A DNA stretch of 64,000 nucleotides from Billgrantia antri (lineage in GTDB: Bacteria; Pseudomonadota; Gammaproteobacteria; Pseudomonadales; Halomonadaceae): contig NZ_JAHYCA010000001.1 in NCBI RefSeq assembly GCF_019430905.1, positions 295,095 to 359,094 on the forward strand, in the 5' to 3' direction. Made by a program: the position numbers and the translations under genes. Positions 55,809 to 64,000 of this stretch are shown piece after piece (positions within the stretch are counted from its first letter, which is position 1; each line of letters begins with the position of its first letter). Below the pieces are notes generated by a model, which saw only the letters and a program-made list of their open reading frames with translations, searched no databases and was not told where the DNA came from.

Positions 55809-57397
55809 AGGATCTTGAAATTGCCGCCGCCGATGGCGTGGGTCACGGCGACCTCCTCTACCGCCGGGTCCTGCAGCGGCTGGCCGGCGTATTCGCCGCG
55901 AATGCCCTCGATCCAGGCCTTGGCACGCTCGGTAAGCTGGAAATCGTCATCCATCAGGCGGCCGCGAGTGATCAAAATGCCCAGGTCGGCGCCTTCGTAG
56001 CGAAAATCGCCCGGCCCGCTGATGCGCAGGAAGAAGGCTTCACGCTCATTCTCTGCGGCATGGGGGTGGTAACTGTAGTGGTCGTAGCCGATCTTGCCAT
56101 CCTCGGCCATACGCCAGACACCGGTGCGCGGCGCCTGGGTCAGCAGGTCGACGCTTTCGTCGGTGTGCTTGATCACCAGTTGGCTCCAGCTGTCGACGCT
56201 CTCGGGATGCGACCAGCGCTCGTTGATCTCCTCGATGTCCAGCTCGAAGTCGACCTCCGAGAATTCCAGTAGGTGAAAGAGGAACAGCGGGATATCGGAG
56301 TGGGCGAAGGCCGCCACGTTGGTCAGCGAACTGGCGCCGGTGACGCGAGGGTTGAGCTCGCCCAGGTAAACCTCGCCGTTGTCCATGTCGATGAGGAAGT
56401 CGAGCTCGAAGTAGCCGCGATAGCCCTCCTCGCGCAGCGCCTCGCCGAACTTGAAGGTGTACTCGCGCGCCTTGTCGCGGACCTCCTGGCTGAAGGCGCC
56501 GGCGAACATTTCGTTGCCGCACCAGCCGCCCTTGTAGGGTGTCAGCGACTTGAAGCCGACCAGTTCGGTCATCAGCGGACCGACCACGGTGCCGCAGCGG
56601 GTGGCACAGGCCTCGATCGCCGAGCCGCGGCAGTTGATGCGCTTCATGATCTTGACCTCGGGTTCGGCCTCGATCTCCTCGGCATGCTTGTAGTAGTCGT
56701 CCTCGCTGGCGATGAAGAAGGTGGTGTGCCCGGAGTCGCCGTAGGCAGTCTGCACCACCAGGTCGTCGCCCAGTTCCTTGCTGACCTCGAGCAGCTCCCG
56801 GTAGCTGCCGACCTTGGCCAGCACGTTGGGCACGCTGGGCACCCCGGCCTTGTTGCCGATACGCACCGTCTCGATCTTGTTGTCCATGCGGCTGCGCAGC
56901 GCCGCCGGCGGGAAGGCGACGCGCAGGCCAAGCTGCCGGCAGATCTCCTCGGTGTGCTCATCGAACATCAGGAAGGCGGCCACCCCGGCGTTTTCGCCAT
57001 CGGCGCGCGACTGGATGAAGTCGATGACCTCCTTGTGCTCGAGCAGGTAGTTGTTGATGTCCTCGATACTCTCGAAGTCGCGCGGGAACTTCTCCTTGGG
57101 CACGAAGACGTTGCGCTGCTGACCGTCGAAGCAGTCGATGTAGTTGATGTGGCGAAAGCTACCCACCCAGTCACCGATGCCGAGCAGGTTGAAGTTGGTG
57201 GCGGAAATAAAGTAGACCGGCTCCTTGTTGTTGCGGAAATGGCGACGCACATCGGCAATGCTGGTGATCTTGTTCATTGTTGTCGCTCCATCGATGGCGG
57301 AAGGGGTGGCAGCGGCGCGCCTCGGGCGAGCCGCTGACGGGAGGGAGCCCCGAGGCCGGAAGAATCGTTGCATCAAGCGAATCAGGAACTCCCGCAT
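55805..57397 (-). CDS. ATP-grasp ligase of unknown specificity
   Basis: This 530-aa protein has an ATP-grasp fold from about residue 150: KIETVRIGNKAGVPSVPNVL, the ATP lysine region DDLVVQTAYGDSGHTTFFI, and the metal/ATP residues in GYFELDFLIDMDNGEVYLGELNPRVTGASSL, split near 330-360. It is similar to carboxylate-amine ligases and biotin-carboxylase-like proteins. The substrate is unknown. Two starts compete: 57397, preceded by a strong AGGAGG and placed 16 nt after the upstream stop, and 57277 (MNKITSIADV), where conserved-looking sequence begins. The extra 40 residues include a basic amphipathic helix. Confidence 0.8.
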   Translation of the reverse strand: MREFLIRLMQRFFRPRGSLPSAARPRRAAATPSAIDGATTMNKITSIADVRRHFRNNKEPVYFISATNFNLLGIGDWVGSFRHINYIDCFDGQQRNVFVPKEKFPRDFESIEDINNYLLEHKEVIDFIQSRADGENAGVAAFLMFDEHTEEICRQLGLRVAFPPAALRSRMDNKIETVRIGNKAGVPSVPNVLAKVGSYRELLEVSKELGDDLVVQTAYGDSGHTTFFIASEDDYYKHAEEIEAEPEVKIMKRINCRGSAIEACATRCGTVVGPLMTELVGFKSLTPYKGGWCGNEMFAGAFSQEVRDKAREYTFKFGEALREEGYRGYFELDFLIDMDNGEVYLGELNPRVTGASSLTNVAAFAHSDIPLFLFHLLEFSEVDFELDIEEINERWSHPESVDSWSQLVIKHTDESVDLLTQAPRTGVWRMAEDGKIGYDHYSYHPHAAENEREAFFLRISGPGDFRYEGADLGILITRGRLMDDDFQLTERAKAWIEGIRGEYAGQPLQDPAVEEVAVTHAIGGGNFKIL

Positions 57398-57413
57398 GGC
57401 GGCCTCCTAGTGG

Positions 57414-58289
57414 TCAATACTCCTCGATATCGGTGCGCTGCGGTTTGGCCAGCGGCCCCAGACCGGCCAGGAACGGCGTGGGCCCCTGCTCGAAGCGGTA
57501 GACGGAGAAGTCCACTTGGCGGTCGCGAAAGCTCTTGAGCGGCTGCCCCAGGCCACGCAGGCCGGTTTCGCGCTCGCGCCGCACACGGCTGAAATCCACC
57601 TCGATGGGCATGATCTCCTCGCCGGAGCCAGCCTGGTGGATGACATCCCCCGAAGGCCCCACCACGATCGAGCGGCCATTGCCGATGGCACCCGCGCCGT
57701 TGATGTCGAAGAAGTAGCACTGATTGACCGCGGCGTTGGTCCGGGCGATGGAGAGTTCGATGTCGCGGTCGATGGTATCGGTCATGGTCGGGTGGAGGAT
57801 GACCTCGGCACCCATCGCTGCGAGCGTCCGGGTAGTCTCGGGAAACCACATGTCGTAGCAGATCGACACGCCGAAGCGGCCGACGTTGGGTACGTCGAAC
57901 AGCACGAACTCGCTGCCGCTCTCCACGCCCGCCTCGTAGGGGCGAAAGGGAAACATCTTGCGATAGCGCGCCACTACCTGGCCGCTTGGGTCGATCACCG
58001 ACAGGGTGTTGTAGATACCGTGCTCGGTGCGCTCGAACATCGAACCGGGAATCAGCCAGATACGGTACTGCTCGGCAAGCTGGCAGAAGAATTGCTCGAC
58101 ATGGCTCGGCAGCGGGTGGGCATGGTGCGGCGAGGCACCCAACGCCATCAGCTCGCTGAACAGGACCATCTGCACCTGGGGGAAGCGGCTCATCAGCACG
58201 TCGACCCGGTGGCGCATGGCCTCGGTATTGTCACCGTGATGCAGGGCCTGCATCTGCACCCCGGCGATGGTGAAGTAGGACATGGGCAT
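57414..58289 (-). CDS. Carbon-nitrogen hydrolase (nitrilase superfamily)
   Basis: This 291-aa enzyme has the full nitrilase-type catalytic triad: Glu in VLFSELMALG (about 45), Lys in VVARYRKMFPFRP (about 111) and Cys in GVSICYDMWFPET (about 144). It hydrolyses an amide or nitrile bond, or makes the reverse transfer. It is the first gene of a minus-strand cluster with an ATP-grasp ligase, a C45 hydrolase and a decarboxylase. Two nearby Met codons (58289 and 58283) are possible starts. Confidence 0.87.
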   Translation of the reverse strand: MPMSYFTIAGVQMQALHHGDNTEAMRHRVDVLMSRFPQVQMVLFSELMALGASPHHAHPLPSHVEQFFCQLAEQYRIWLIPGSMFERTEHGIYNTLSVIDPSGQVVARYRKMFPFRPYEAGVESGSEFVLFDVPNVGRFGVSICYDMWFPETTRTLAAMGAEVILHPTMTDTIDRDIELSIARTNAAVNQCYFFDINGAGAIGNGRSIVVGPSGDVIHQAGSGEEIMPIEVDFSRVRRERETGLRGLGQPLKSFRDRQVDFSVYRFEQGPTPFLAGLGPLAKPQRTDIEEY

Positions 58290-58931
58290 CTCTCTGCGTC
58301 AGGCGATCTCGTCTCAGGGCGCTAATCAACTCGTCCGGCACCACGATGACGTGCCGGAAGATCGCCCGGCCAGGTGAACTCCTGTTCACCCTCGCCTTTA
58401 GCTTATGCCATGGATGCCGCCGGCGTATCAACGTTGAGTTCGCGTTGGCTGCCTTGCAGCGCCCGCCTTAGGGGCCTTCCACCGCAGCCAGCGGCATATG
58501 CCTCCCTTCACAAGGGTTGCACCACTGGCGCCAAGCTTCTGCCTATGTCGATGGGGGTTTCTGTCGCCTCACGACTGCGAGCGAATCGCCTGCGTCGGCT
58601 CGCTCCGTCACGTACGACATGGCTGCCATTCGTGTACGTCAAACAGGAATGTTTCTGTAAGACATTAGCCATAAACGTGTAAGCCAAACCGACCTGCACA
58701 GGTCAGGGGGCACAATCCCCCCACCCCGTTGCGGAGCAGCAAGGCGAAATGTCGCTATCTGCCGGCATTCTCAGGCGCGCAAAGGTGCCTGACATCGGCG
58801 CTCGGCGCCCACATCGGGGTGGCGTTTCCGCCTCCCTGAAACACAACGTTACGATTTGACACCGAATCGAAAGCCCCCTAAATAAGCCGCTCTCCAGGTG
58901 ACCGTTCATTCGTCTTTAAAGGAAAGGAAGC
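58290..58931. other. Long intergenic region between divergent operons
   Basis: These 642 bases separate the divergent nitrilase and coiled-coil operons. Frames in this stretch give no convincing protein and lack ribosome sites. Apart from the sigma-70 promoter at 58856-58884, nothing recognisable was seen; no tRNA or small RNA could be supported. Confidence 0.5.
58856..58884 (+). promoter_or_regulatory. Sigma-70 promoter of the coiled-coil/AAA operon
   Basis: TTGACA (58856-58861) and TAAATA (58879-58884) with a 17-nt spacer, about 48 nt before the start at 58932. This is close to the vegetative consensus and unlike the ECF-type sites. Confidence 0.8.
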
Positions 58932-60014
58932 ATGAGTTCCTCGCAGTTCGACAAGCTGATTCAGGAATCCGAAGAGAAGGTCAGGGACTCACGGGCCAAG
59001 ATCGCCGCCGTCACTTCGCGTATGGAGACGGCACGCAACAAGATCGAAGCGGGCGAAGATGCCAGCATCGATATCGAGAACGCGACCCTCGACGACGTTC
59101 AAGCGCATGCCGAGCTGATGAACGCCAATATCGCCGAACTCATCATGGGACTGGATGACACCACGGCGGCCTTCTCGAAAGACTTCGACGACATGCGTGG
59201 CAAGACCGGCTGGGAGAGCTTCGTCAGCTTGTTCAGCAAAGGCAAATCGGAGTCGATGCGCCAGGAGCGCATTCGCACCGCCAACATCGATGACAAGCTG
59301 CAGGATCTGATCTCGAAATCCGACGTGATCGTCAAGCTGCTGCAGGAACAGCTCGAAGCGCTGGAGGAACAGCGTGAGAGAGTGCAGCAGAACCTGGCAG
59401 CGACCCTGGATGACAGGGAGGCGACGGTACACGAGCTGGAAGCCGTGCGCGCCGACATCCTGGCGCTGGACCCCAGGATCGTCGAGCTCGAGAACCGCAT
59501 TGCCGTCGAACAGGATGCCGCCGGCAGGGCCAAGCTGGAAACCGAGCTGGCCGAGGTCAACGAGACGTACAACGCCATGGTCCAGGAGGAGCAGGTCAAG
59601 ATCGCCAAGTCGCAGACCCTGGAGCGCTATGTCGAGAAGGGCAAGACCTGGGTCGACAGCCTGCAGAACCAGGCGGCAACGCAGATGGTGCTGATCAACA
59701 AGCTGCAGACCGACACCCAGCAGCGCGTGGTGCTCTACGATGCCCTGACCAAGTCGCTCAAGACGGCCCAGCAGCAGGAAGTCGCCCATCGCATCAATGA
59801 AATCGGGGTAGAAACCGACAAGGAAGCCCAGACCGCCATGGCGGCGATCGGCACCGCAACCAATCAGCGCATGGCCGATATGCTCGAAGCCCATGAAGGT
59901 CACATGGTGTATTCCCGCGACGTACTCGAGAAGAAGGCCAAGGCGGACGAGCGCTTTGCCCGTCGATTCTCTGCCATCGTCGAGAAGCACGACAAGAACC
60001 TCTACGGCGGCTGA
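58932..60014 (+). CDS. Coiled-coil protein, TelA-like
   Basis: This 360-aa cytoplasmic protein is almost entirely helical and highly charged, with long heptad-like stretches (about 110-250: KLLQEQLEALEEQRERVQQN and ELENRIAVEQDAAGRAKLE). The C-terminal third (about 250-345) resembles the TelA/toxic-anion-resistance family in composition and pattern, but the match is weak. No catalytic motif is visible. AAAGGAAAGGA precedes the start, and a strong sigma-70 promoter lies upstream. It is the first gene of a unit with an AAA ATPase, for which it could be a scaffold or substrate. Confidence 0.65.
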   Translation: MSSSQFDKLIQESEEKVRDSRAKIAAVTSRMETARNKIEAGEDASIDIENATLDDVQAHAELMNANIAELIMGLDDTTAAFSKDFDDMRGKTGWESFVSLFSKGKSESMRQERIRTANIDDKLQDLISKSDVIVKLLQEQLEALEEQRERVQQNLAATLDDREATVHELEAVRADILALDPRIVELENRIAVEQDAAGRAKLETELAEVNETYNAMVQEEQVKIAKSQTLERYVEKGKTWVDSLQNQAATQMVLINKLQTDTQQRVVLYDALTKSLKTAQQQEVAHRINEIGVETDKEAQTAMAAIGTATNQRMADMLEAHEGHMVYSRDVLEKKAKADERFARRFSAIVEKHDKNLYGG

Positions 60015-60143
60015 TAGCCGGCACTCCAAACCGCGCCCCTACAGGCAACGACTCCCGACCCCTGGCGGCGCCCGCACCGGTGGTCGGGCTTCATGAACGT
60101 CCGGGGAGTCAGAGCGGCCCGCTGCAACCGGAGAGAGACATCG

Positions 60144-61265
60144 ATGACGGATCCTAGTCTGGAGCATGGCGAACTGACCGATCCCTTTGCCTCGCGACGC
60201 TATTTCCGCAAATTCAAGCAGATCCTCCAGCACCTGAGACGAGTCGCCGCCGCCATGCATTCGGAGGGCCGGCTCGACAAGGTCGAGGTGAGGTTACTGA
60301 CTCGCTACCTGGCACAGCTCAACTACAGCTTCCAGGCACTGAGCATGAAGTATCTCTTGGCCGGACAGGAGGGTGGGCGCCTGTCCCACAGCCTGAAGGT
60401 GGACAGGAGCGACAGTGGTTTCCCGCTGGCGCTGGAGCTGCTGCATATGGCAAACGATGCCCAGCAAGCCCAGAAACATCTGTCCCATCTACCCTCCGCC
60501 GGCAAGCTCAAGGAGCAGATGGTTCGCGCCATCCTCAGCGAGCGCAAGACGCCGACTCGGCTGCAACATGCCCTGTCCCAACGGCTCTATTACGAGGAGC
60601 TGCTCAAGGGCGAGCTGTTCTGGGCCCAGAATCACCCTGAGTGCGAATGGCTCGGCAATACCGGCGCGGGCCGTCGCCGGTTCATGCTCCATTGGGCCGC
60701 CTACGACAGCCAGATCAATCTGCCGGTGATCTATCTGGCCGACGTCGAGGACAGCGGCAAGACCGCCCTGCCCCAGGATCTCGTTCGCTGGCTGGACGTG
60801 CAGGAGCACCTGATGGCCCAGTCCCTGGCCGGCTTGAAGCTGCTCACCATTGCCCGCGGTTTCGATGAGGATTTTCACTGCCTGCATCCCAAGCGACTGC
60901 TGCGCTTCCACGTGGGGCCGATGTATTCCTCGGCCTATACCGAGCAAGCCGGCCCGCTGCGCCGCGTGCTGGAGGACGCCCGTGCCGGCGAAGGACAGGA
61001 TTGGGTGCTGGCCTGGACCATGGAAGCGCTGGAAAGCGAGGACGTTCGCGACGAGAGAGTCGGCTGGTTCAACAAGGTGGAGCGCGAGGTCTTCGCCCTG
61101 GATCCCTTCGGCGGACGCGGGGCCGACACCGGCGCCACTCGAACCGAGCGGGCGATCATCCTGCCCCAGCGCCCCTTTCAGGCGCTGGCCGAGCTCGCTC
61201 CGCCCGGCTTCTCGGACGTGCATAAGTTCGTGGTCAACCCCAACGGACAGGTATTGAGCTATTGA
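60144..61265 (+). CDS. Conserved protein of unknown function in the AAA operon
   Basis: This 373-aa protein is not recognised. It is soluble and mixed helical/sheet. The N-terminal half is helical and basic (RRYFRKFKQILQHLRRVAAAM), and the C-terminal half has sheet-like stretches such as HWAAYDSQINLPVIYLADVED and ends FVVNPNGQVLSY. No signal peptide or membrane segment is present. The start at 60144 has GGAGAGAG upstream. It lies 129 nt after the coiled-coil gene and 67 nt before the AAA ATPase gene. Confidence 0.65.
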   Translation: MTDPSLEHGELTDPFASRRYFRKFKQILQHLRRVAAAMHSEGRLDKVEVRLLTRYLAQLNYSFQALSMKYLLAGQEGGRLSHSLKVDRSDSGFPLALELLHMANDAQQAQKHLSHLPSAGKLKEQMVRAILSERKTPTRLQHALSQRLYYEELLKGELFWAQNHPECEWLGNTGAGRRRFMLHWAAYDSQINLPVIYLADVEDSGKTALPQDLVRWLDVQEHLMAQSLAGLKLLTIARGFDEDFHCLHPKRLLRFHVGPMYSSAYTEQAGPLRRVLEDARAGEGQDWVLAWTMEALESEDVRDERVGWFNKVEREVFALDPFGGRGADTGATRTERAIILPQRPFQALAELAPPGFSDVHKFVVNPNGQVLSY

Positions 61266-61332
61266 GCTTGCGTGAAGGCCAAGCAAGCCGGTGATACGAC
61301 AAGGGGCAGGATCGCCCCGAAGTGAGGATGCC

Positions 61333-63273
61333 ATGAGTTTTACCAGCGATCAGATGGAGCTTCGTGAAGAGGAGATCCGCAAGCATTACGTTGCCGCCAC
61401 GGCCATGCTGGAAGGGATCGACCATACCCCGCGCATTGCCAGGCCACAGGTCGATGCCGCGGATCCGGAGCGTTCCCCGGGAGTTGGTCGCACCCGCCGC
61501 TTTCGTTCCACCACGCCGGGGCTGGTGACTCGCACCACGGCCCGCCCAGAGGGCGTTCACCTGCGCGCCCGGGTCGAGGCAGCAGACGATGACGACCCGC
61601 TGATGACGCCTCTGCAGGCCACCGCCTTGCACCTGCTGCGTCGGGCACTTGCCACTGCCCTGGCAATGGGCGAAACCTACTCCGTGGGTTCGGGCCTGGC
61701 CGAGCTGAAGCGGGCCAATCTGTCCGGCACCCTGGACACCGCCCGCAAGGCCGAATTCACGCAGCTTCTGGCCGCCGAAGCCTTGACCGTGCTGCATGTC
61801 TTCGCCAACGCCACCGCCTTCCTGCTGGCGCCCCATGCCGGGGAAGTTCAGGTCGAAATCGGCGAGGTCGAGGAAGTGCTGACCGACAACGCCCAGCTTG
61901 CGCTGCATGGGGCGCTATGGGAGCTGGACCAGAAGCTGGCGCTGCATGCCGCTGACGATGCCAGGCTGATCGCGACCCTTTCCGCTTTCGCCGAACAGGC
62001 CATGGAGAAGGTCGCTCTACGCGCCCAGAACGCGCCTCGGCTGGCGCCCTTCACCGACGCCGCCTGGCGCGTCGAGGCCGACGACCTGACCCTGCGCGGC
62101 TTCGAGCCGGCGACCAAGGCGAGATCCACCACCTTCACCATGGCGTTCAAGAAACCCCACGAGGTGGTCGGCAACCACATCGCCAAGTACCAGGCGCTGC
62201 GCCTGGCCAAGATGCTGATGGCCTATGACTTCGACCGCCGCCTTAACCCTTTCGCCGACATGGGCGGGTTCATCTTCACCTTCATGGGCGACGGCAAGCC
62301 GGGAACGGGCAAGACCACCCTGATCCAGATGATGGCGGGCCTGCTGCACGACTATTGTCAGGTGGCCGGATACCCCTTTCGCTACCAGAACTTCGGCATC
62401 GACAACATCGACAGCTATCAGGGCAAGTCGGGCCAGAACGCCAAGGCTTTCATCGATGCCGTGATGGACCCCGGTGTGATCGGCTTCGGCACCGTGGACG
62501 ATATCGACCAGATCGCCGGCAAGCGCGGCGACCGCCAGTCGTCTGCCGGCCAGCAGGAAGTCACCGCCGTGCTCATGGATGCCTTCGCCGGGGCCAACAC
62601 CCTGGTCCGGGGCAACTGCACCTTCGGCATGTTCTCCAACTACCCCGAGAACGTCGACGACGCGCTGCGCCAGCGCTCGGGCGCCCGCTTCCTGGTGGAT
62701 GGACCCCAGACCCGGGAGGACTATATCGACGTGCTGCACCTGTTGCTGGGCAGCAATCACCAGATTGCCCTGGGCGAGCACGATCTGTATGCCGCGCAGG
62801 AAATCAGGCAAGCCGTGGCCCGCTCCTTCGAGTCCCACAATCGCCCGCAGGAGGAGGCCTTGCTGGCAGTGTTCGACCGCGTGCACTCCCGAATCGGCGA
62901 ACTCGACACCATTGCCAAGCTCGGCACCTACCTGAAGGCGATCCAGGAAACCGACGAGCGCTTCACCGGTCGCGCGATCAAGAACATCACCGATGCGGTA
63001 AAGGTACGCTCGATGGATTTCGAGCTGCCCGACGAGTGGATGGAGAACCCTGAACTGTTCCTGTTCCAGGATTACGACACCAAGGCGGCCATGATCGCCG
63101 AGCTGAGAGTCCCCATTACCACCGAAATGGTACTCCAGGAGATCAACCGCTACGCCGACAGCGAGTTCCGCTATGCCGGCAAGTCGGACGAGGCAGCGAT
63201 CGAGGCCATGGTACGCGACCTCGGCCGCCAGGCGGAGGCCAAGCGCCGCTACCTGGAGGAGCGCACGGCATGA
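61333..63273 (+). CDS. AAA family ATPase of unknown function
   Basis: This 646-aa protein has an N-terminal helical region (1-290) with no recognised domain, followed by an AAA module. Walker A is GDGKPGTGKTT (Lys at about 327), Walker B-like acidic residues lie in GFGTVDDIDQIAG (about 387-393), and a sensor-type asparagine lies in TFGMFSNYPENVDDALRQRSGARF, whose RQRSGARF end looks like an arginine-finger segment. About 200 residues follow as a helical lid. This suggests a ring-forming remodelling ATPase. The stop overlaps the next start by ATGA. GAGGAT precedes the ATG at 61333. Confidence 0.8.
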   Translation: MSFTSDQMELREEEIRKHYVAATAMLEGIDHTPRIARPQVDAADPERSPGVGRTRRFRSTTPGLVTRTTARPEGVHLRARVEAADDDDPLMTPLQATALHLLRRALATALAMGETYSVGSGLAELKRANLSGTLDTARKAEFTQLLAAEALTVLHVFANATAFLLAPHAGEVQVEIGEVEEVLTDNAQLALHGALWELDQKLALHAADDARLIATLSAFAEQAMEKVALRAQNAPRLAPFTDAAWRVEADDLTLRGFEPATKARSTTFTMAFKKPHEVVGNHIAKYQALRLAKMLMAYDFDRRLNPFADMGGFIFTFMGDGKPGTGKTTLIQMMAGLLHDYCQVAGYPFRYQNFGIDNIDSYQGKSGQNAKAFIDAVMDPGVIGFGTVDDIDQIAGKRGDRQSSAGQQEVTAVLMDAFAGANTLVRGNCTFGMFSNYPENVDDALRQRSGARFLVDGPQTREDYIDVLHLLLGSNHQIALGEHDLYAAQEIRQAVARSFESHNRPQEEALLAVFDRVHSRIGELDTIAKLGTYLKAIQETDERFTGRAIKNITDAVKVRSMDFELPDEWMENPELFLFQDYDTKAAMIAELRVPITTEMVLQEINRYADSEFRYAGKSDEAAIEAMVRDLGRQAEAKRRYLEERTA

Positions 63274-64000
63274 AGCGCCTGATCGAGAAGGGCCTGATGT
63301 TCGGCAATCTCTTTGCCGTCGACTCACCGGCCCTGGTCGAGCGTTACAACCGAGCCCTGCGACACCTGACGGGCTTGGCTACCGCCTTGACCGAGTTTCA
63401 CCTCGACATCTCCGGCTACTCGCCCGAGATCGGCGACGAGCTCGACGATCACCACTACCTGAATCACGGCGGCGTGAATCGACAGTTCATCCTGCTCTCG
63501 ACCGAGCAGAGGCACTGCCCTCTGCTCAATGCCGAATTCTCCACCAGCCGCGACATCCTGCGCCGTTTCATCGAGGCCAACGAGCAGCAGCTTTTCGCCC
63601 TCACGGCCACGGACGCGGTGGCCGGCGAGCTGGAGAACTCGGTGCTCGCGGTGTCTACCCCCGAGCACCTGTTCGATATCCGGCGTATCGTCGTCGAAGC
63701 CGACACGACCGCCGGCACCCTCGCCCACGCGGAGCGCCTGGAGGCGCTGATCGAGCGCTTCATGGGCGAGGAAGACGCCTGGCTCGACGAAGCCCTGATC
63801 GGCGAAATGGTGGAGACGGCCAAGCTTACCGGCGACATCACGCGCAATCCGGTGCGCCTGCGGCATGTGGCGTTCGAGCAGAAGAATTTCTGGACGGCGC
63901 ATTTCGGCGGGCTCTACCTGTTCCAGGACGTCAAGCGCTCGGCCCTCATCGCCAGCACCAGCAAGCCGGTGGGAAGACTGCCCCTCAACGCCAACCTCAG
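63270..64000 (+). CDS. Protein of unknown function, cut by the window end (possibly DUF6638)
   Basis: At least 243 residues are encoded before the window ends in mid-gene. The start ATG overlaps the AAA ATPase stop. The visible part has the N-terminus MKRLIEKGLMFGNLFAVDSP, a helix around residues 22-42, and stretches such as NFWTAHFGGLYLFQDVKRSA near the end. The pattern is reminiscent of DUF6638 proteins, but this cannot be confirmed by reading alone. No membrane segment is seen. Coupling to the ATPase suggests a partner or adaptor. Confidence 0.7.
   Translation, partial: MKRLIEKGLMFGNLFAVDSPALVERYNRALRHLTGLATALTEFHLDISGYSPEIGDELDDHHYLNHGGVNRQFILLSTEQRHCPLLNAEFSTSRDILRRFIEANEQQLFALTATDAVAGELENSVLAVSTPEHLFDIRRIVVEADTTAGTLAHAERLEALIERFMGEEDAWLDEALIGEMVETAKLTGDITRNPVRLRHVAFEQKNFWTAHFGGLYLFQDVKRSALIASTSKPVGRLPLNANL

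Noticed and set aside
58641..58690. Two TGTAAG-like words in the long intergenic region as ECF sites
   Set aside because: No CGAC-type box lies at 15 nt from either, and a good sigma-70 promoter stands closer to the gene.

Overview
The window looks like a chromosomal segment of a high-GC, moderately halophilic gammaproteobacterium, most likely Halomonas or a close relative (Halomonadaceae). This is inferred from the GC-rich sequence, the ectoine-degradation-type genes (eutB/eutC with a DoeD-like aminotransferase and a semialdehyde dehydrogenase), the complete trehalose/glycogen cluster, the SulP-plus-UspA pair and the many acidic proteins. No rRNA, tRNA, CRISPR array, integrase or insertion sequence was seen.

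Layout. 1-7.4 kb: a frameshifted MFS transporter, UspA, a SulP anion transporter, a DMT exporter, and a slipin/NfeD membrane-protease pair. 7.5-14 kb: a cytochrome c with an Ala-Glu repeat tail, a divergent ynjBCD-type ABC importer, a YiiX-like papain-fold protein, a small secreted protein and an orphan zinc-finger anti-sigma factor. 14-16.2 kb: a mercury module (merA, merF, divergent merR). 16.3-22.6 kb: an APH-like kinase with two small glycosyltransferases, a DUF3179 protein with a Cys-Cys membrane protein, a DcaP-like porin and a DoxX-like protein. 22.7-27 kb: a minus-strand operon encoding a tubulin-tyrosine-ligase-like ATP-grasp/PqqD enzyme, a short Glu-rich secreted peptide, a DinB-like protein and a DUF302 protein. 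27.2-30.5 kb: a periplasmic rhodanese, a TetR/AhpD-like pair, and an ECF sigma factor with its zinc anti-sigma factor. 30.9-44.4 kb: glgA-treZ-malQ-treY-DUF2934-glgX-glgB. 44.4-51.7 kb: MFS, HAD dehalogenase, eutC, eutB, doeD, aldehyde dehydrogenase. 51.9-58.3 kb: a four-gene minus-strand cluster (nitrilase-type amidohydrolase, ATP-grasp ligase, C45 Ntn hydrolase, Orn/Lys/Arg decarboxylase). 58.9-64 kb: a four-gene operon of a coiled-coil protein, an unknown protein, an AAA ATPase and an unknown protein cut by the window end.

The main result is a probable ECF regulon. Seven sites of the form (T/C)GTAAGG-N15-C(G/T)AC lie upstream of the ATP-grasp/peptide operon, the Ala-Glu cytochrome, ynjBCD, the secreted 132-aa protein, the orphan anti-sigma factor, the APH/glycosyltransferase operon and doxX. 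The sigma/anti-sigma pair at 29.6-30.5 kb is the obvious candidate regulator. Inside this regulon sits what looks like an undescribed peptide-modification system: a TTLL-type ligase fused to a PqqD-like domain, next to a 92-aa precursor whose twin-arginine-like N-terminus is shared with the cytochrome protein and whose C-terminus is a Glu-Ala-Glu-Gly repeat. That the ligase adds amino acids to the Glu-rich repeat is a hypothesis, not a demonstrated function.
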